DNA of 64,000 nucleotides from Cacajao melanocephalus (GCA_963573385.1 CAUYLG010047278.1:1-64000); one strand, 5' to 3'; shown: positions 1-14,393, counted from the stretch's first letter. The notes: generated by a model not told the origin, from the sequence alone. A program made the numbers and translations.

Positions 1-365
1 GGAGAGAAGGAGAGAAGAATGGAGGGAGGGAGGAATAGAGGGAGGGAGGGAAGGAAGGAAGGAGGGAGGAAGGGAGAGAGGGAGGGAGAGAGGGAGGGAG
101 GAAGGAAGGAAGGAGGGAGAGAGGGAGGGAAGGAGAGAGGGACAGAGGGAGGGAGGGAAGGAGAGAGGGATGGAGGGAGGGAGGAAAGGAAGGAAGGAAG
201 GAGGCAAGAAGGAAGGAAGGAAGGAGGGAGGAAGGAAGGAAGGGAAGGAGGAAGGGAAGGAGGAAGGGAGGAGGGAGTGAGGGAGGGAGAGAGGGAGTGA
301 AGGAGAGAGGGAGGAAGGGAAAGAGGGAAGGAGAGAGGGAGGGAGACAGGGAGGGAAGGAAGGAA
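1..365 (+). repeat. Purine-only low-complexity tract (GGGA/GGAA)
   Basis: About 365 bases of G and A with only a handful of interrupting pyrimidines, built from mixed GGGA, GGAA and GAGA units. It is cut by the window's left edge and ends where L1 sequence begins. The long Glu/Gly/Arg frame through it is a product of composition, not a gene. Confidence 0.95.
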
Positions 366-3259
<2,894 letters not shown>

Positions 3260-3585
3260 TATAGTAATTTTTAAAATATTCACAACAGATATAATAACTG
3301 TATGGACCTACAATTAAATCTAAAAAAGAAATATTCAAAAAATTTATGAAGATAACTATAAAACTTCACTAAGGCACATTTAAAAACTGTATAAATGCAA
3401 TATATAAAATGTTCATGGATGGAAAATCTGAATACTGTAAATAGTTTAGTTCTCATCAAATTCATCTAGCAATTCAGTGCAGCTCAAGCAAAACCATTGT
3501 AGGAATTTTTATAGAACTTGACACGTAACTCTAAACTGCATATAGAAAGTAAGTGTAACAAAGCCAATAAATCTTATCTTTTGCA
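3260..3585 (+). mobile_element. Ancient L1M ORF2 fragment
   Basis: Diverged but collinear with L1 ORF2: 'aactataaaacttcact', 'aatgttcatggatggaa', 'aattcagtgcagctcaagcaaaacc', then 'tatagaacttgacacg'. This is the block downstream of the reverse transcriptase core. It is heavily mutated with no open frame. Confidence 0.75.
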
Positions 3586-4334
3586 ATTTAAAGTTTCTTA
3601 CCAAATTGAAGCTGTCCTCAGGGTACAACTGTACTTTCAGCATTGCAAAGACAAGGAATTCTAGTTTCTTTTATGTCCCTGCTTTTCCGATGCAATAGTA
3701 CCTATAGGCTGGGCCATCAGGAGATACAGGTGGAAAACGTTGCCTCACATAACTATCTGGAAAGGTTGATTCGTCCTATTCGTTGACTATTACCACTGAT
3801 TTTGATCACTGTTTAAAATGCATATGGAAGACATCAGCTAGAACAGAAGACAAAGAACCTCTGGAAGTCCTGTCCTTCATTAAACAAAGAAAATGATGGC
3901 AAAAATTGTCAACATCAACTTTTTCAGAACTATGGAATTTCAATGAAGGTTTCCATAATCCAGGGAACATTTCTTCAAGAAAATGGCTGAATCTCAGTAA
4001 GAAGAGCAAATTTGTGACATTGTAGCTTGCCCTGTTGCCACCCCATCCCTAGTTCCATCTTAGCATTGAAAATAACAGTCTCAGAATTACAATTACAATT
4101 ACAATCAGCATCTTAGTAGCAACTCGAAAAAAGAAAAAAAAAAAAAAAAAACCAGGTTGGAGCTCCTCCAATGCCTCATTCCCACTTAACTGTTATTATT
4201 TTCATTATTTGATCTGTTTTGCGGTAGCCTTGAAAATTCCACCCACAAGGATTGGCTTTATTTGATATGGCTCAGTGCTGATCCAGTGAGGTTAGCCTTT
4301 ACCCTGGAAGTTTTCGTTAAAATAGAAAAAATAT
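3586..4334. other. Non-coding DNA, no recognised element
   Basis: No gene or family recognised. It contains a short (AATTAC)3 run near 4085-4104 and an A-run at 4134-4151. Confidence 0.6.
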
Positions 4335-4614
4335 TAAACAGCAACTTTTTTTTTTGACAGTCTTGCTCTGTGGCCCAGGTTGCAACCTCTGCCTCCTGGT
4401 TCAAGCAATTCTCCCACCTCAGCCTCCTGAATAGCTGAACTACAGGCCATGTGTCACTGCACCAGGCTAATTTTTGTATTTTTGGTAGAGTCGTGATTTC
4501 ACCATGTTGACCAGGCTGGTCTCTAACTCCTGACCTCCAAAGATCCACCCACTGTGGCCTCTCAAAATGCTGGGATTACAGATATAAGCTACCACACTTG
4601 CCCTAGGCAGTAAT
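4335..4614 (-). mobile_element. Alu, internally deleted, with diverged TSD
   Basis: Minus-strand Alu body at 4346-4603: poly(T), 'tcttgctctgtggcccagg', 'ctaatttttgtatttttgg', 'tgctgggattacag'. About 30-45 bases of the right arm are missing after 'gcccagg'. Flanks taaacagcaac (4335-4345) and taggcagtaat (4604-4614) look like a target-site duplication that has since gained about four transitions, which indicates an old copy. Confidence 0.88.
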
Positions 4615-5089
4615 TTTTTTAAACTGTTGCCCACCATGGTAGCAATAACAGTTGGGGAAAACAAAATACTTAGAGGAATAATCTGAGTTACAAGCTGAGA
4701 AGAAAGGTGACTAAAACACTTAAAAGATCAAGGGTTACATTATATTCCTGGAAGTCTAGAAACCTGTGCTCATGGGAAGGGATGGCCACATTCCCAGCAT
4801 TCTGGACATGCCAAGGTAAGAACTGAGAAGACCTTTGTCTTTCACACTTGCTAATCCTAAGTCTTTCTGCAAACAGGAGGTGAAAGCTATGTCATAGTTT
4901 TGAATTGCTTGCTTAACCATTGAATGAATGTCCTCTTAAAACACAGAGCCTCTTAGCAAGACTGGAAGCTTATAGGTTCAAGTAGAATCTTTGTACCATC
5001 ATTAGTCGTCACAAGCTAGCAAATCAGAGACTTCAAACACTGACTTCAAAGATTTAGTTCTGGAAAGTCATGAATAAAACAGCAGCAAA
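4615..5089. other. Non-coding DNA, no recognised element
   Basis: No gene or repeat family recognised by eye. Confidence 0.55.
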
Positions 5090-5560
5090 AATGAAGAGAA
5101 AAAAACAAAAGAATGGGGGACAGCTGATTTCAAGTTGGCATATAGCACATCCAGGGAAATAAACAAACATTAAATAGGAGCTATCTCTGAGGAAGCCCAG
5201 AATCAGATTTACTAATTATTTAAATTTAGCTACTTTCAGTTCATTCAAATAACTAAAGGAAATAATGCATGAAGAACTAGATAAAATTAAAAGAATGATG
5301 TTTTACCAAACAGAGACTATCAATAAAGAGATAAAATAATAAAAATTAGAAATTCAGTAGTTGAAAAGTAAAATAAATGGAATAAAATATTCACAAGATT
5401 CAACAGCAAATTTGAGTTGGCAGAAGACAGAATTAGTAAACAGGCAAATGGGTCAATTAAAATTATCCGGTAAAAAAGACAAAAACAAAAATGAAGGAAA
5501 ATGAATAGAGGCTCAGGCATCTGTGGGACATCATTATGTATACCAATACAGGCACAATTG
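5090..5560 (+). mobile_element. L1M fragment, ORF1 region
   Basis: Diverged match to the ORF1 coiled-coil region of old L1: 'gagttggcagaagacagaat', 'ggtcaattaaaattatcc' and 'atctgtgggacatcatta'. The 5' limit is soft. Confidence 0.65.
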
Positions 5561-5569
5561 GAATTTGGC

Positions 5570-5745
5570 TTTCAATAGTTTGATTATTCAATGTCTAAGT
5601 GCAGTTGTCACTGAGTTATTCTACTTGGAAATTGTTGAGCTTCTTGAATGTGTAGATTAATGTTTGTCACGAAATTGGGATCTTTATGTCTTCTAATATT
5701 CCTTTTAATGCTTTCTCTCTCTGCTTTCCTTTTCTTAAAAAAAAA
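5570..5745 (-). mobile_element. L1M fragment, opposite strand
   Basis: Contains 'gttgagcttcttgaatgtg', 'tagattaatgtttgtcac' and a CT-rich end, a phrase typical of the antisense of L1M near the ORF1 start. It runs directly into the inverted 5' part of the younger L1 at 5746. Confidence 0.6.
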
Positions 5746-7250
5746 GTCATGAAGTCCTCGCCCATGCCTATGTCCTGAATGGTATTGCCGAGGTTTTCTT
5801 CTAGGGTTTTTACAGTGTTAGGTCTTATGTTTAAATCTTTAATCCATCTGGAGTTAATTTTTAAAGGTGTAAGGAAGGGGTCCAGTTTCAGCTTTCTGCA
5901 TGTGGCTAGCCAGTTTTCCCAACACCATTTATTAAATAGGGAACCCTTTCTCCATTGCTTGTTTTTGTCAGGTTTGTCAAAGATCAGATGGCTGTAGATG
6001 TGTAGTATTACTTCGGAGGCCTGTGTTCTGTTCCATTAGTCTATATCTCTGTTTTGGTACCAGTACCATGCTATTTTGGTTACTGTAGCCTTGTTGTATA
6101 GTTTGAAGTCAGGCAAGGACTTCATGACTAAAACACCAAAATCAATGGCAACAAAAGCCAAAATAGACTAATGTGATCTAATTAAACTTAAGAGCTTCTG
6201 CACAGCAAAAGAAACTATCATCAGAGTGAACTGGCAACCAATAGAATGAGAAAAAATGTTTGCAATCTACCCATCTGACAAAGGGCTAATTACCAGAATC
6301 TACAAAGAATTTAAACAAATTTACAAGAAAGAAAACAAACAACCCCATCAAAAAGTGAGCAAAGGATATGAATGAACACTTTTCAAAAGAAGACATTTAT
6401 GTGGCCAACAAACATATGGAAAAAAGCTCATCATCATTGGTCATTAGAGAAATGCATATTAAAATCACATTGAGATACCATCTCACACCAGTTAGAATTG
6501 TGATCATTAAAAAAATTAGTAGACAACAGATGCTGGAGAGGGTGTGGAGAAATAGGAATGCTTTTACACTGTTGGTGGGAGCGTAAATTAGTTCAACCAT
6601 TGTGGAAAACAGTGTAGCAATTCCTCAGGGATCTAGAACCAGAAATTCCATTTGACCCAGCAATCCCATTACTGGGTATATACCCAAAGGATTATAAAAC
6701 CATTCTATTATAAAGACACATGCACATATATGTTTATTGCAGCACTGTTTACAATAGCAAAGACTTGGAACCAACCCAAATGCCCATCAATGATAGACTG
6801 GATAAGGAAAATGTGGCACAGATACACCATGGAATACTATGCAGCCATTAAAAAGGATGAGTTCATGTCCTTTGCAGGGACGTGGATGAAGCTAGAAACC
6901 ATCCTTCTCAGCAAACTGACACAAGAACAGAAAACTAAACACTGCATGTTCTTACTCATAAGTGAATGTTGAACAATGAGAACACAAGGACAAACAGAAG
7001 GGAACATCACTCACAGGGGCCTGTCAGGGAGTGAGGGGGCTAGGAGAGGGATTGCAGGGGGTGGAGGATTGGGGAGAGATATCATTAGAAGTAACACCTA
7101 ATGTAGATGATGGGGGGATGAAAGCAGGAAACAACCAATGCACGCATATACCTATTAACAAACCTGCATGTTCTGCACATGTATCTCACAACTTAAAGTA
7201 TAATAAAAAAATAAAATTAAAAAATAAAAAAAAGCAAAAAGAAAGAAAAG
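5746..7250 (+). mobile_element. Primate L1 with 5' inversion (twin priming)
   Basis: Two head-to-head pieces of one L1. 5746-6113 is antisense ORF2 ('gtcatgaagtcctcgccc' to 'ttgaagtcagg'). 6112-7250 is sense ORF2 end plus 3' UTR, starting 'ggcaaggacttcatgac' and ending in an A-rich tail at about 7200-7250. The sense piece begins where the antisense piece ends in element coordinates, with about 15 bp present in both and a 2-bp (gg) overlap at the junction. This is the known product of twin priming during target-primed reverse transcription. ORF2 is broken. Flanking A-rich DNA prevents a clear TSD call. Confidence 0.88.
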
Positions 7251-7254
7251 TCAA

Positions 7255-7424
7255 CCAACAATTCCATATTCAAGAAAACTATTCTATGGAAAAGGGGAAA
7301 TTAAAACATTCTTACATAAACAGGAACTGGGGATATTTGATGCTAACAGATTTGTCAGTATAAGAAATACTAAAGAGAGAATTGAATTTCAATTAAGAAT
7401 TGAAAGAAGGCTTCACGAGAACTC
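7255..7424 (+). mobile_element. Old L1M ORF2-end/3' UTR fragment
   Basis: Resembles the L1MC-L1ME segment with 'attccatattcaagaaaact', 'aaattaaaacattcttacataaac' and 'tcagtataagaaatactaaa'. It joins a younger L1 tail at about 7425. Confidence 0.6.
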
Positions 7425-7625
7425 AATTCTGCAAAATGGGGCCTATCAGAGGGTAGAGGGTGGGAGGAGAAAGAGGATCAGGAAAAATAACTCATGAGTA
7501 CTAGGCGTAATACCTGGGTGATGAAATAATCTGTACAACAAACCCCCGTGACAGTCTACCTGTGTAACAAACCTACACATATACGTACCCATGAACTTAA
7601 AATAGAAACTAATTTAAAAAAAAAC
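7425..7625 (+). mobile_element. Primate-type L1 3' UTR fragment
   Basis: 'ggggcctatcagagggtagagg', 'gtactaggcgtaatacctgg', 'tgtgtaacaaacctacac' and a short A-tail mark an L1PA/L1PB-type 3' end. Only about 200 bp was inserted or retained. Confidence 0.82.
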
Positions 7626-7986
7626 TGTTATAGGTAAACATCTATCTAAATATGGAGGACATATAAATGCATTATTTTGCTTGCAACTAATTTTTTATCT
7701 AATTTCAAAAACAACTGCATAAAGTAATACACATCTCTGTTGATGGGAATAGGCTGTATGGCTGTATGATGATAATAGCAGAAGAGGAGGAAAGAAATAG
7801 AGCTACATGTGAACAACTATTTTGGAAACAAACTTAAGTGGCATTTTAATCTTAATTAGATCGTTATAAACTGAAATCACCAAGACAGCAATAAGAAAAT
7901 AATTCAAATAAGATAGTAAAAGATGATACAGTAAGGAAATTAAAAATTTTACCCAAATATAAAAATCAAATATATCGTTTCCCTCT

Positions 7987-8030
<44 letters not shown>

Positions 8031-9490
8031 TGAGTAATAAGAACAGAAAAAAAAGACACAGACACATACAAAAGAAGCAAAATGATAAAGGTAAGATATA
8101 ACTTATTAGTTCAGTACAGTAACTATACTTAATGTAAATGAATGAAACACTTCAAACACAAGACAGAGACTAGAAGAATGGATTAAACACAAAACAAAAG
8201 AAACACAATTCAACTATATGCTGTCTATAAGAGATACCCTTTAAATTTAGAGATAAATCATAGAAAAATATATAGCTTGGCAACAGCAACATAAATAAAT
8301 ATGAATTGGTTATACTCATATCAGACAAAATATTTTAATATAACAAAATACAACAATAGACAAAAAATAATATTTTATAGTGATAAGATAGTCAACCCAG
8401 GGAAATATAACAATTATAAACATATTTGTTCTAAAAAGTGCCACAAAATATGTGAAACAAATAATGAGAGAATTGAGGTACAAATTAACGATTAAATTAA
8501 CTTTACAGCTATTATCATCAGTAACCCACTTTGGTAAATCATGGAATAACTAGACAGAAAATTAACAAGAAAACAAAAGACTTGAATAATTCTATAAACA
8601 ACACACTTACTAGGCACCTATAGAACACTTTACACAACAGCACTAGAATCTGCATTCTTCTCTAATGCACACAGAACATTCTTTAATATAGACTAAAAAT
8701 GAGGCCACACAGCAAGCATCAATAAATTTACAATGACTAAAATTAGATACAGTGTGTTTTCTTACCATAACTGCATGTAATTAGAAATCAATAATTTAAT
8801 GAAATTTGGGAAATTGCAAATATGTGGAAACTAAACAATATATTTAAATAACAGATCAGAGAAGAAATCACAAGAGAAAATAAAAAGATACTTTCAGAAA
8901 ATAAAAACACAATATATCAAATTTATAAAATGCAGCCACTGCAGCATTGCAATGAGAATTTATAGCAATAATTCCTTACATTAAAAAGAATAAAGACCTC
9001 AAATGAATAACTTACCATTTCACTTGAAGATACTGAAAAGAAATGAAAACTAAGTGCAATGTAAGCATAAGGACAATATATTCCAATAGGAAAAAATGAA
9101 TGAGGAAAAATAATATGAACTAAAATACAATAGGGAAAGTTCATAAAACCAAAAATTGATTCTCTTAAAATGTTAACAAAAATAACAAACATTTAGCATG
9201 ACTGATGAAGAAGACAAAAAAACAAAAAAAAAGAGATGGAACACTCAAATTACTAAAGTCAGGAATGAAAAAGAGACATTACTACTAACCTTACAGAAAT
9301 AAAAATAATTGTTAGGAAAATATTATTTACAATTTTATGGTGATATATTAGGTAATGTCGATGAAATGAACACAATTCCAGGAAGACATAGCTACTGAAA
9401 ATGCCCAATGAGAAATACATTTTTATAAATATACAATAAAAAAGAAATTGAATTATATCAAAATATTGGTTACATTTTTCAAAGAAATAC
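7626..9490 (+). mobile_element. Old L1 (L1MC-L1ME type), 3' UTR piece then ORF2
   Basis: 7626-7980 resembles an L1ME 3' segment ('cttaagtggcattttaat', 'tcgttataaactg'). 8035-9490 is collinear with the endonuclease and early reverse-transcriptase part of ORF2 ('caactatatgctgtctataag', 'tcatatcagacaaaat', 'ttctctaatgcacacagaac', 'tatgtggaaactaaacaa'). It is riddled with stops, so there is no coding capacity. A microsatellite interrupts it at 7980-8031. Confidence 0.75.
7980..8031 (+). repeat. Compound microsatellite (CT)n(CA)n
   Basis: CT repeats with one CC interruption followed by about 10 CA units, lying inside old L1 sequence. Confidence 0.95.
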
Positions 9491-11200
9491 AAAAAAAATC
9501 CTAAAATTTATATAGAACCACAAAAATCCAGACTAGCCAAAGCTATCCTCAACAAAAATGATAAAACCAGAGGAATCACATTATCTGACTTCAAATTACA
9601 TTATATTGCTGTAATAACCAAAACAGCATGGTACTTGCATTAAAACAGATACATAGAACAATGGAACATAATAGAGAACCCAGAAATAAATCCATACTTC
9701 TACAGTGAACTCATGTTCAATAAGAGTGCCAAGAGAGAGGCTCTTGGACACTGCACAGTGTCTTCAATAAACAGTGCTGAGAAAACTTGATATTCGCATG
9801 CAGAATGAAACTACACCCTTGTCTCTCACCATATACAAAAATCAAATCAAATAAAAATGGATTAAAGATTTAAATCCATAATAAATTCTAAAAGACCTCA
9901 AACTATAAACCTCCTAAAAGAAAACATTGGGTAATCTCTCCAGGACATTCTTCTTGGGCAGAGATTTTCTAAGTAATACCCCCCAAAACACAGGCAACCA
10001 AAGCGAAAGTGGGCAAATGGGATCACATCAAGTTAAAAAGCTTCTGCACAGTAAAGGAAACAAGCAACAAAGTGAAGAGACAACCCATAGAATGGGAGGC
10101 ACTATTTACAAACTATCATCTGACGAAGACTTAATAGCCAGAGTATATAAGGAGCTCAAACAACCAATAGGAAAAAATAATAATAATCCAGTTTAAAAAT
10201 GGGCAAAAGACTTGAACAGACATTTCTCAAAAGAAGACCTACCTACAAATGGCAACAGGTTTATGAAAAGGTGCTCATCACTGATCATCAGAAAAATACA
10301 AATCAAAACTGTAGTGAGGTATCATCTCATCCCAGTTAAAAATGGCTTTTAGCCAAAAGACAGGCAATAGTAAATGCTGGCAAGAACATGAAGAAATGGG
10401 AATCTTCCGTTCTACACTGTTGTTTGGAATATACATTAATACATCCACTCTGGAGAACAATTTGGAGGTACCTAAGAAAATTAAACTACCTAAGAAAATA
10501 GAACTACCATATGATCTCACTGCTGGTATGTACCCCAAATGAAGAAAATCGTTATCTTTAAGAGATATCTGCATGTTTATGTTTATTGCAGCACTGTTCA
10601 CAATAGCCAAGATTTGGAATCAACCTAAGTGTACATAGACTGACAAATGGATAAAGAAAATGTGGCATATTTACTTAATGGACAATTATTCAGCCATAAA
10701 TAATAATGTTGGTATTAATTTGCAAACAACATGGATGAAACTGGGGGACACGATGTTAAATAAAATAAGCCAAGCACAGAAAGACAACGCACATGTTCTC
10801 ACTCATTTGTAGGAGCTAAAAATTAAAACAATTGAACTCGTGGAGAGAGAGTAGAATGATGGTAACCAGCGGCTGGGAAGGATAGTGGGGAGATGCGGGG
10901 GAAACTGTGGATAGTTATTGCGTATAAAAATTTAATTAGATAGAATCAATAAGATCTAGTATGATAGCATGACAGTGACTACAGTCAACAATAATTTATT
11001 GCACATTTTAAATAATGGAAAGAATATAATTGGAGTGTTTATAACGCAACGAAATGTTATATGCTTGAGGTGATGAATATTGCATTTACTTGATGTTATT
11101 GTTATACATTGTCTGCCTGTATAAAATATCTCATGCACCTCATAAACATACTACTACTATTTACCCATAAAATTAATTTTTAAATAAATAAAAATAAAAC
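9491..11200 (+). mobile_element. L1MA/L1PB-like 3' half
   Basis: Starts at 'aatcctaaaatttatatag' and runs through ORF2 ('ccaaagctatcctcaac', 'catatacaaaaatcaa', 'gttctcactcatttgtagg') to the full 3' UTR ('tctcatgcacctcataaac', A-rich end near 11190). It is less diverged than the L1 on both sides. Flanking older L1 continues at about 11205, suggesting a younger copy placed within, or recombined with, an older one. No intact ORF. Confidence 0.82.
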
Positions 11201-11204
11201 TCAT

Positions 11205-11850
11205 GGAAATGTTAGGGAAGGAGAATAGTCACATCAGTCTTGAAAAAGAACAACAAAGTTGGAAGACTCACACTTCCTCTATTTCAAAACATAATAAATA
11301 GCCACAGTAATCAAAACTATAGGGAACTGTTATATGGATAGACATATAGATTAATGGAATAGAATTGTGAGGCCAAAAATAAACTCTTGTATTTATGGCC
11401 AATTGACTTTTGACAAGGGTACAAAGAATATTCATATGGGTAATAAATAATCTTTTCAAAAAAGATACTTCAAAATTCAATTTGAATTTCCAAAATCTAT
11501 GCACTTCCAACTCATACCATATATAAAAATCAATTCAAAAGGTATCAAATTTTAAATATAAAAGTTAAAACTAGAAAATCCTTGGAAGAAAATATAGACA
11601 TAAGTCTTCATGATATTGGATTACAATTCTTTCTTATAGGTGACACCAAAACACAAGCTAAAAATGAAAACATTTGTGCTTCAAAGGACACTATCAAGGC
11701 AATGAAAAGACTATCCAGAAAACTGAAGAATATGTTTGCAAATCAGATATCTGAAGAGACTGTTATACAGGATATACGAAGAACTCTTAGAATTCAGCAA
11801 TTTAAAGACAAAGTACCAAATTAGAAAATGAGCAAAGCAGTTTTCTTGAG
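11205..11850 (+). mobile_element. Old L1M ORF2 C-terminal segment
   Basis: Collinear with L1MC/MD ORF2: 'cttgaaaaagaacaacaaagttgg', 'aattgacttttgacaaggg', 'ggtgacaccaaaacacaag', 'ttgtgcttcaaaggacact'. Probably the continuation of the old element at 7626-9490. The 80-codon frame at 11582-11824 is a decayed ORF2 piece. Confidence 0.75.
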
Positions 11851-12090
11851 TTCTTATCCAAGAATGGAGTTGTCATTAAAAAATGTACAACTTCCTTTCA
11901 TCACAAATAAGAAGTCGTGTGTTTGTGGTCTTAGGAGGACTAGCTCTTTTCATGAACAGAGATATCACACTGCCAAGAGTACCACTCCTCTGCATTTTCA
12001 GTTCCCATTTGTCTTTCCATGATCTCAGTGGTGAGGAAATTTGCTTTTTCACAGCACTGTTGGTGATGAAATTTGGAGGCAACATTATTT

Positions 12091-12128
12091 CTGTGTGTGT
12101 GTGTGTGTGTGTGTGCGTGTGTGTGTAT
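12091..12128 (+). repeat. (TG)n microsatellite
   Basis: About 18 TG units with one CG interruption. It is followed by a 20-bp perfect AT palindrome at 12154-12173. Confidence 0.95.
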
Positions 12129-12199
12129 ATCTGTGTGTTCCAACATAGAAAATTATATAATTATAATTATATATAACCTAGAGGAGCACACATATTCAA

Positions 12200-12360
12200 G
12201 AGAGAGTGTGCAGTATTTTGTTGCATTGTAAGAGCATTAGAAACTTGGAACAAATTAAAATATTTGTTACTAGGTGAATGACTATTCAATACTGCACAAG
12301 AGTTAAAAACTGAATTAATACATATATCATCCTAAGGTAATTAAAAGATTACTATAGTAA
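12200..12360 (+). mobile_element. Possible L1M 3' ORF2 remnant
   Basis: 'gaaacttggaacaaattaaaatatttgttactaggtgaatgact' is reminiscent of the old L1 ORF2 end (taxonomic family unsure). Weak, and could be unrelated. Confidence 0.3.
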
Positions 12361-12389
12361 ATGGTAGCGCACACTCCAAACCCCTTGAA

Positions 12390-12752
12390 TGAAGGGACCT
12401 GGGTCCTCTTGAGGAGGAGCCTTGTTAAACTGTCAAAAGTTTACTGTTAATGCTTCTCACAACCTTGTCCAAATGGACCTATCACCATTTACCAACATGA
12501 CTGTGCATTGGAGAAGGGAAAATAAACATTTAGAGCAATGCTGTAGGCCAGTTCTGAACTGACACTGATTCTTGGAGAGCCGAAGTGTCACTGTAGTCTA
12601 CCAGTTGGAATAGGGGGTTATAGGGATCAAGTGATCAATGGTGTTTTAGCTCAAATTGATCTCACAGTGGGCCCAGTTGATCCTCAAATTTCCCCAGTTC
12701 TGGAAGATATCATTGAGTAGGCATATTCAGCAATTGGTAAAATCCTCACCTA
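12390..12752 (+). mobile_element. ERVL-family internal fragment (pro/pol region), degraded
   Basis: Phrases such as 'cattggagaagggaaaat', 'gccagttctgaactgacac', 'caccagttggaataggg' (approximate) and 'gatatcattgagtaggcat' resemble the HERV-L type internal sequence around the protease/early pol border. It is a solitary old piece of about 360 bp with no LTR recognised on either side, and stops and frameshifts leave no reading frame. It ends against an AT-rich run. The family assignment is from memory of the consensus. Confidence 0.65.
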
Positions 12753-12754
12753 AA

Positions 12755-12825
12755 GTATATATATAATATATATTTTTTTATTTTTATTATATTTTACATA
12801 TATAATACACATACGTATATGCTTT
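12755..12825. repeat. AT-rich low-complexity run
   Basis: Alternating TA and T-rich sequence (tatatataatatatat...) directly after the ERVL fragment. Confidence 0.85.
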
Positions 12826-14321
12826 CTGCCTGAAAGCTAAATGGAACCCTAACAATGATTTTTAATCTATCAATATTTATAAGATTATGAATAAGTAATT
12901 TTCTATTTTCAGATTTTATCAAAAGGAGATGGAACTAATTTACATCTTAAAGATTGTATGTCAGTACATACTTCATGTTAGTTGAATTGTAAAATAAATC
13001 ACTTATAAAAACTGTGGAATCTTCCTCTGTGGAGGTCCTTAAAAGCATTCTCTTAAGTCTGTGATAAGTATGTCAATTAAGTGATTAAGAAACAGTGTAT
13101 GCCATGGATTTATGGACATTTCTAACCATTTATTTACAATATTTCACATATAAAAACAAAATCAGCTGGCAAATTCATGCTGTAGCAACCTTCTGAGTGG
13201 TCTTAGGGAGCCCTGGCACACAGCCTCTTCAAGCAATCTTTGTGAGCCCATTCTCTTACAAGGTTAGTAGAGGCTGAACCAGATGGACGACTCCCACCTT
13301 TCCCAAACAGGAAGGTGTATGCTAGTGGTCTTGGGAGGACTGAACCTGAATACATTGATCATCACCTATAATGCAGTATTGGTATGGTCGTTTTGTGCTT
13401 TGCAATGATGAAATTCTTCCATCATGTTTTTAAACCCAACATAAATCCTTTAGTATGTTAAAATATAATAAAATGTGTGCTTATTTCCAAAGAATGCAAA
13501 GCTAAAGTTAAGTGCCAAATGGCAACACAATAATTAAACCAACTTTCCAATCAAGAAGTAGAAAAAAATAAGCTCAGTATTAATACTATTTTTAAGTTGA
13601 AAATTAAATATTTAGCTAAGTGAGTTATTCTTTCCCTAGTGGTATGGAGCAAGCCCAGTGATGTCTCCCTTTCTACTTAAGTACAGCTGTAAACAGGTCT
13701 CCAAATCCAAGGAAAGGTCTGATTTCATGAACCCACCCACACGATTTTGTAAACATGTAGGATCCTACACGTGGTATCACTCAGTTGATAAGTGGAAGCT
13801 TGTGCTTTCGCTGTATTCTTGTTACTATGTGGATTCCTCATTTTCGATGTAATGCCTCATCTTGTATTAGACAAGCAACAAACTCTTCTGATTTGAACGG
13901 AAAAAATATAACAGATGAAATAACTTACTAAAATAAAAATACTAGGGCTTGAAAACCCTCTTTCACATCCCCTGGGATATATCCACAAATGGCAGCATGT
14001 GGCACTATTTTTGGGAGGCATCCACATTTCCACATCAGAAGCAGCTTTATCCTAGGAAGAGCTGTAGGGTAGACGGAAGAAGCACACACATATAAACACA
14101 CTCTGACATAATCTCAGTCAGCTTCTCACAAGAAAAAATGAATTTTGTTGGTGTGTGACTACCAGCTCTAAAAAATAGCAGTGCCCCTTGTAAGTGAATA
14201 AAAGAAAAAAAAAAACCTTGTGAGGTTATGAAAGCTTATTTCTAAACTTGAAGCATTCCACTTCAATGTAATTACAACCTAGTACACACATGGCAATACC
14301 AGGTATTGCTCTTGATATTCA
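12826..14321. other. Non-coding DNA, no recognised element
   Basis: No gene or family recognised. The phrase 'gtggtcttgggaggact' at about 13327 recurs imperfectly at about 11926, which is too short to call a shared repeat. Confidence 0.55.
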
Positions 14322-14393
14322 CTCTTCATCTTTTTTTTTTTCCCATCTCTACTAAAAATACAAAAATTAGCTGGGTGTGGTGCTCTTCATCTT
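14322..14393 (-). mobile_element. Tiny retro-insertion: poly(T) plus Alu segment in 11-bp TSD
   Basis: Direct repeats ctcttcatctt at 14322-14332 and 14383-14393 enclose a T-run (14331-14341) followed by about 41 bp of Alu. That Alu piece is the 'tctctactaaaaatacaa' to 'gctgggtgtggtg' block of the left-arm end and linker. Read on the minus strand, it is an antisense Alu piece followed by poly(A) and flanked by TSDs. The Alu piece and the tail are in opposite senses, as expected if only the inverted 5' piece and the tail survived, or if the source RNA carried an antisense Alu. Confidence 0.8.

Noticed and set aside
19..300. 93-codon Glu/Gly/Arg-rich frame
   Set aside because: It is only the translation of the purine tract; any frame through such DNA stays open.
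5735..7260. A-rich flanks as a target-site duplication of the first inverted L1
   Set aside because: Both flanks are A-runs, so any match is uninformative.
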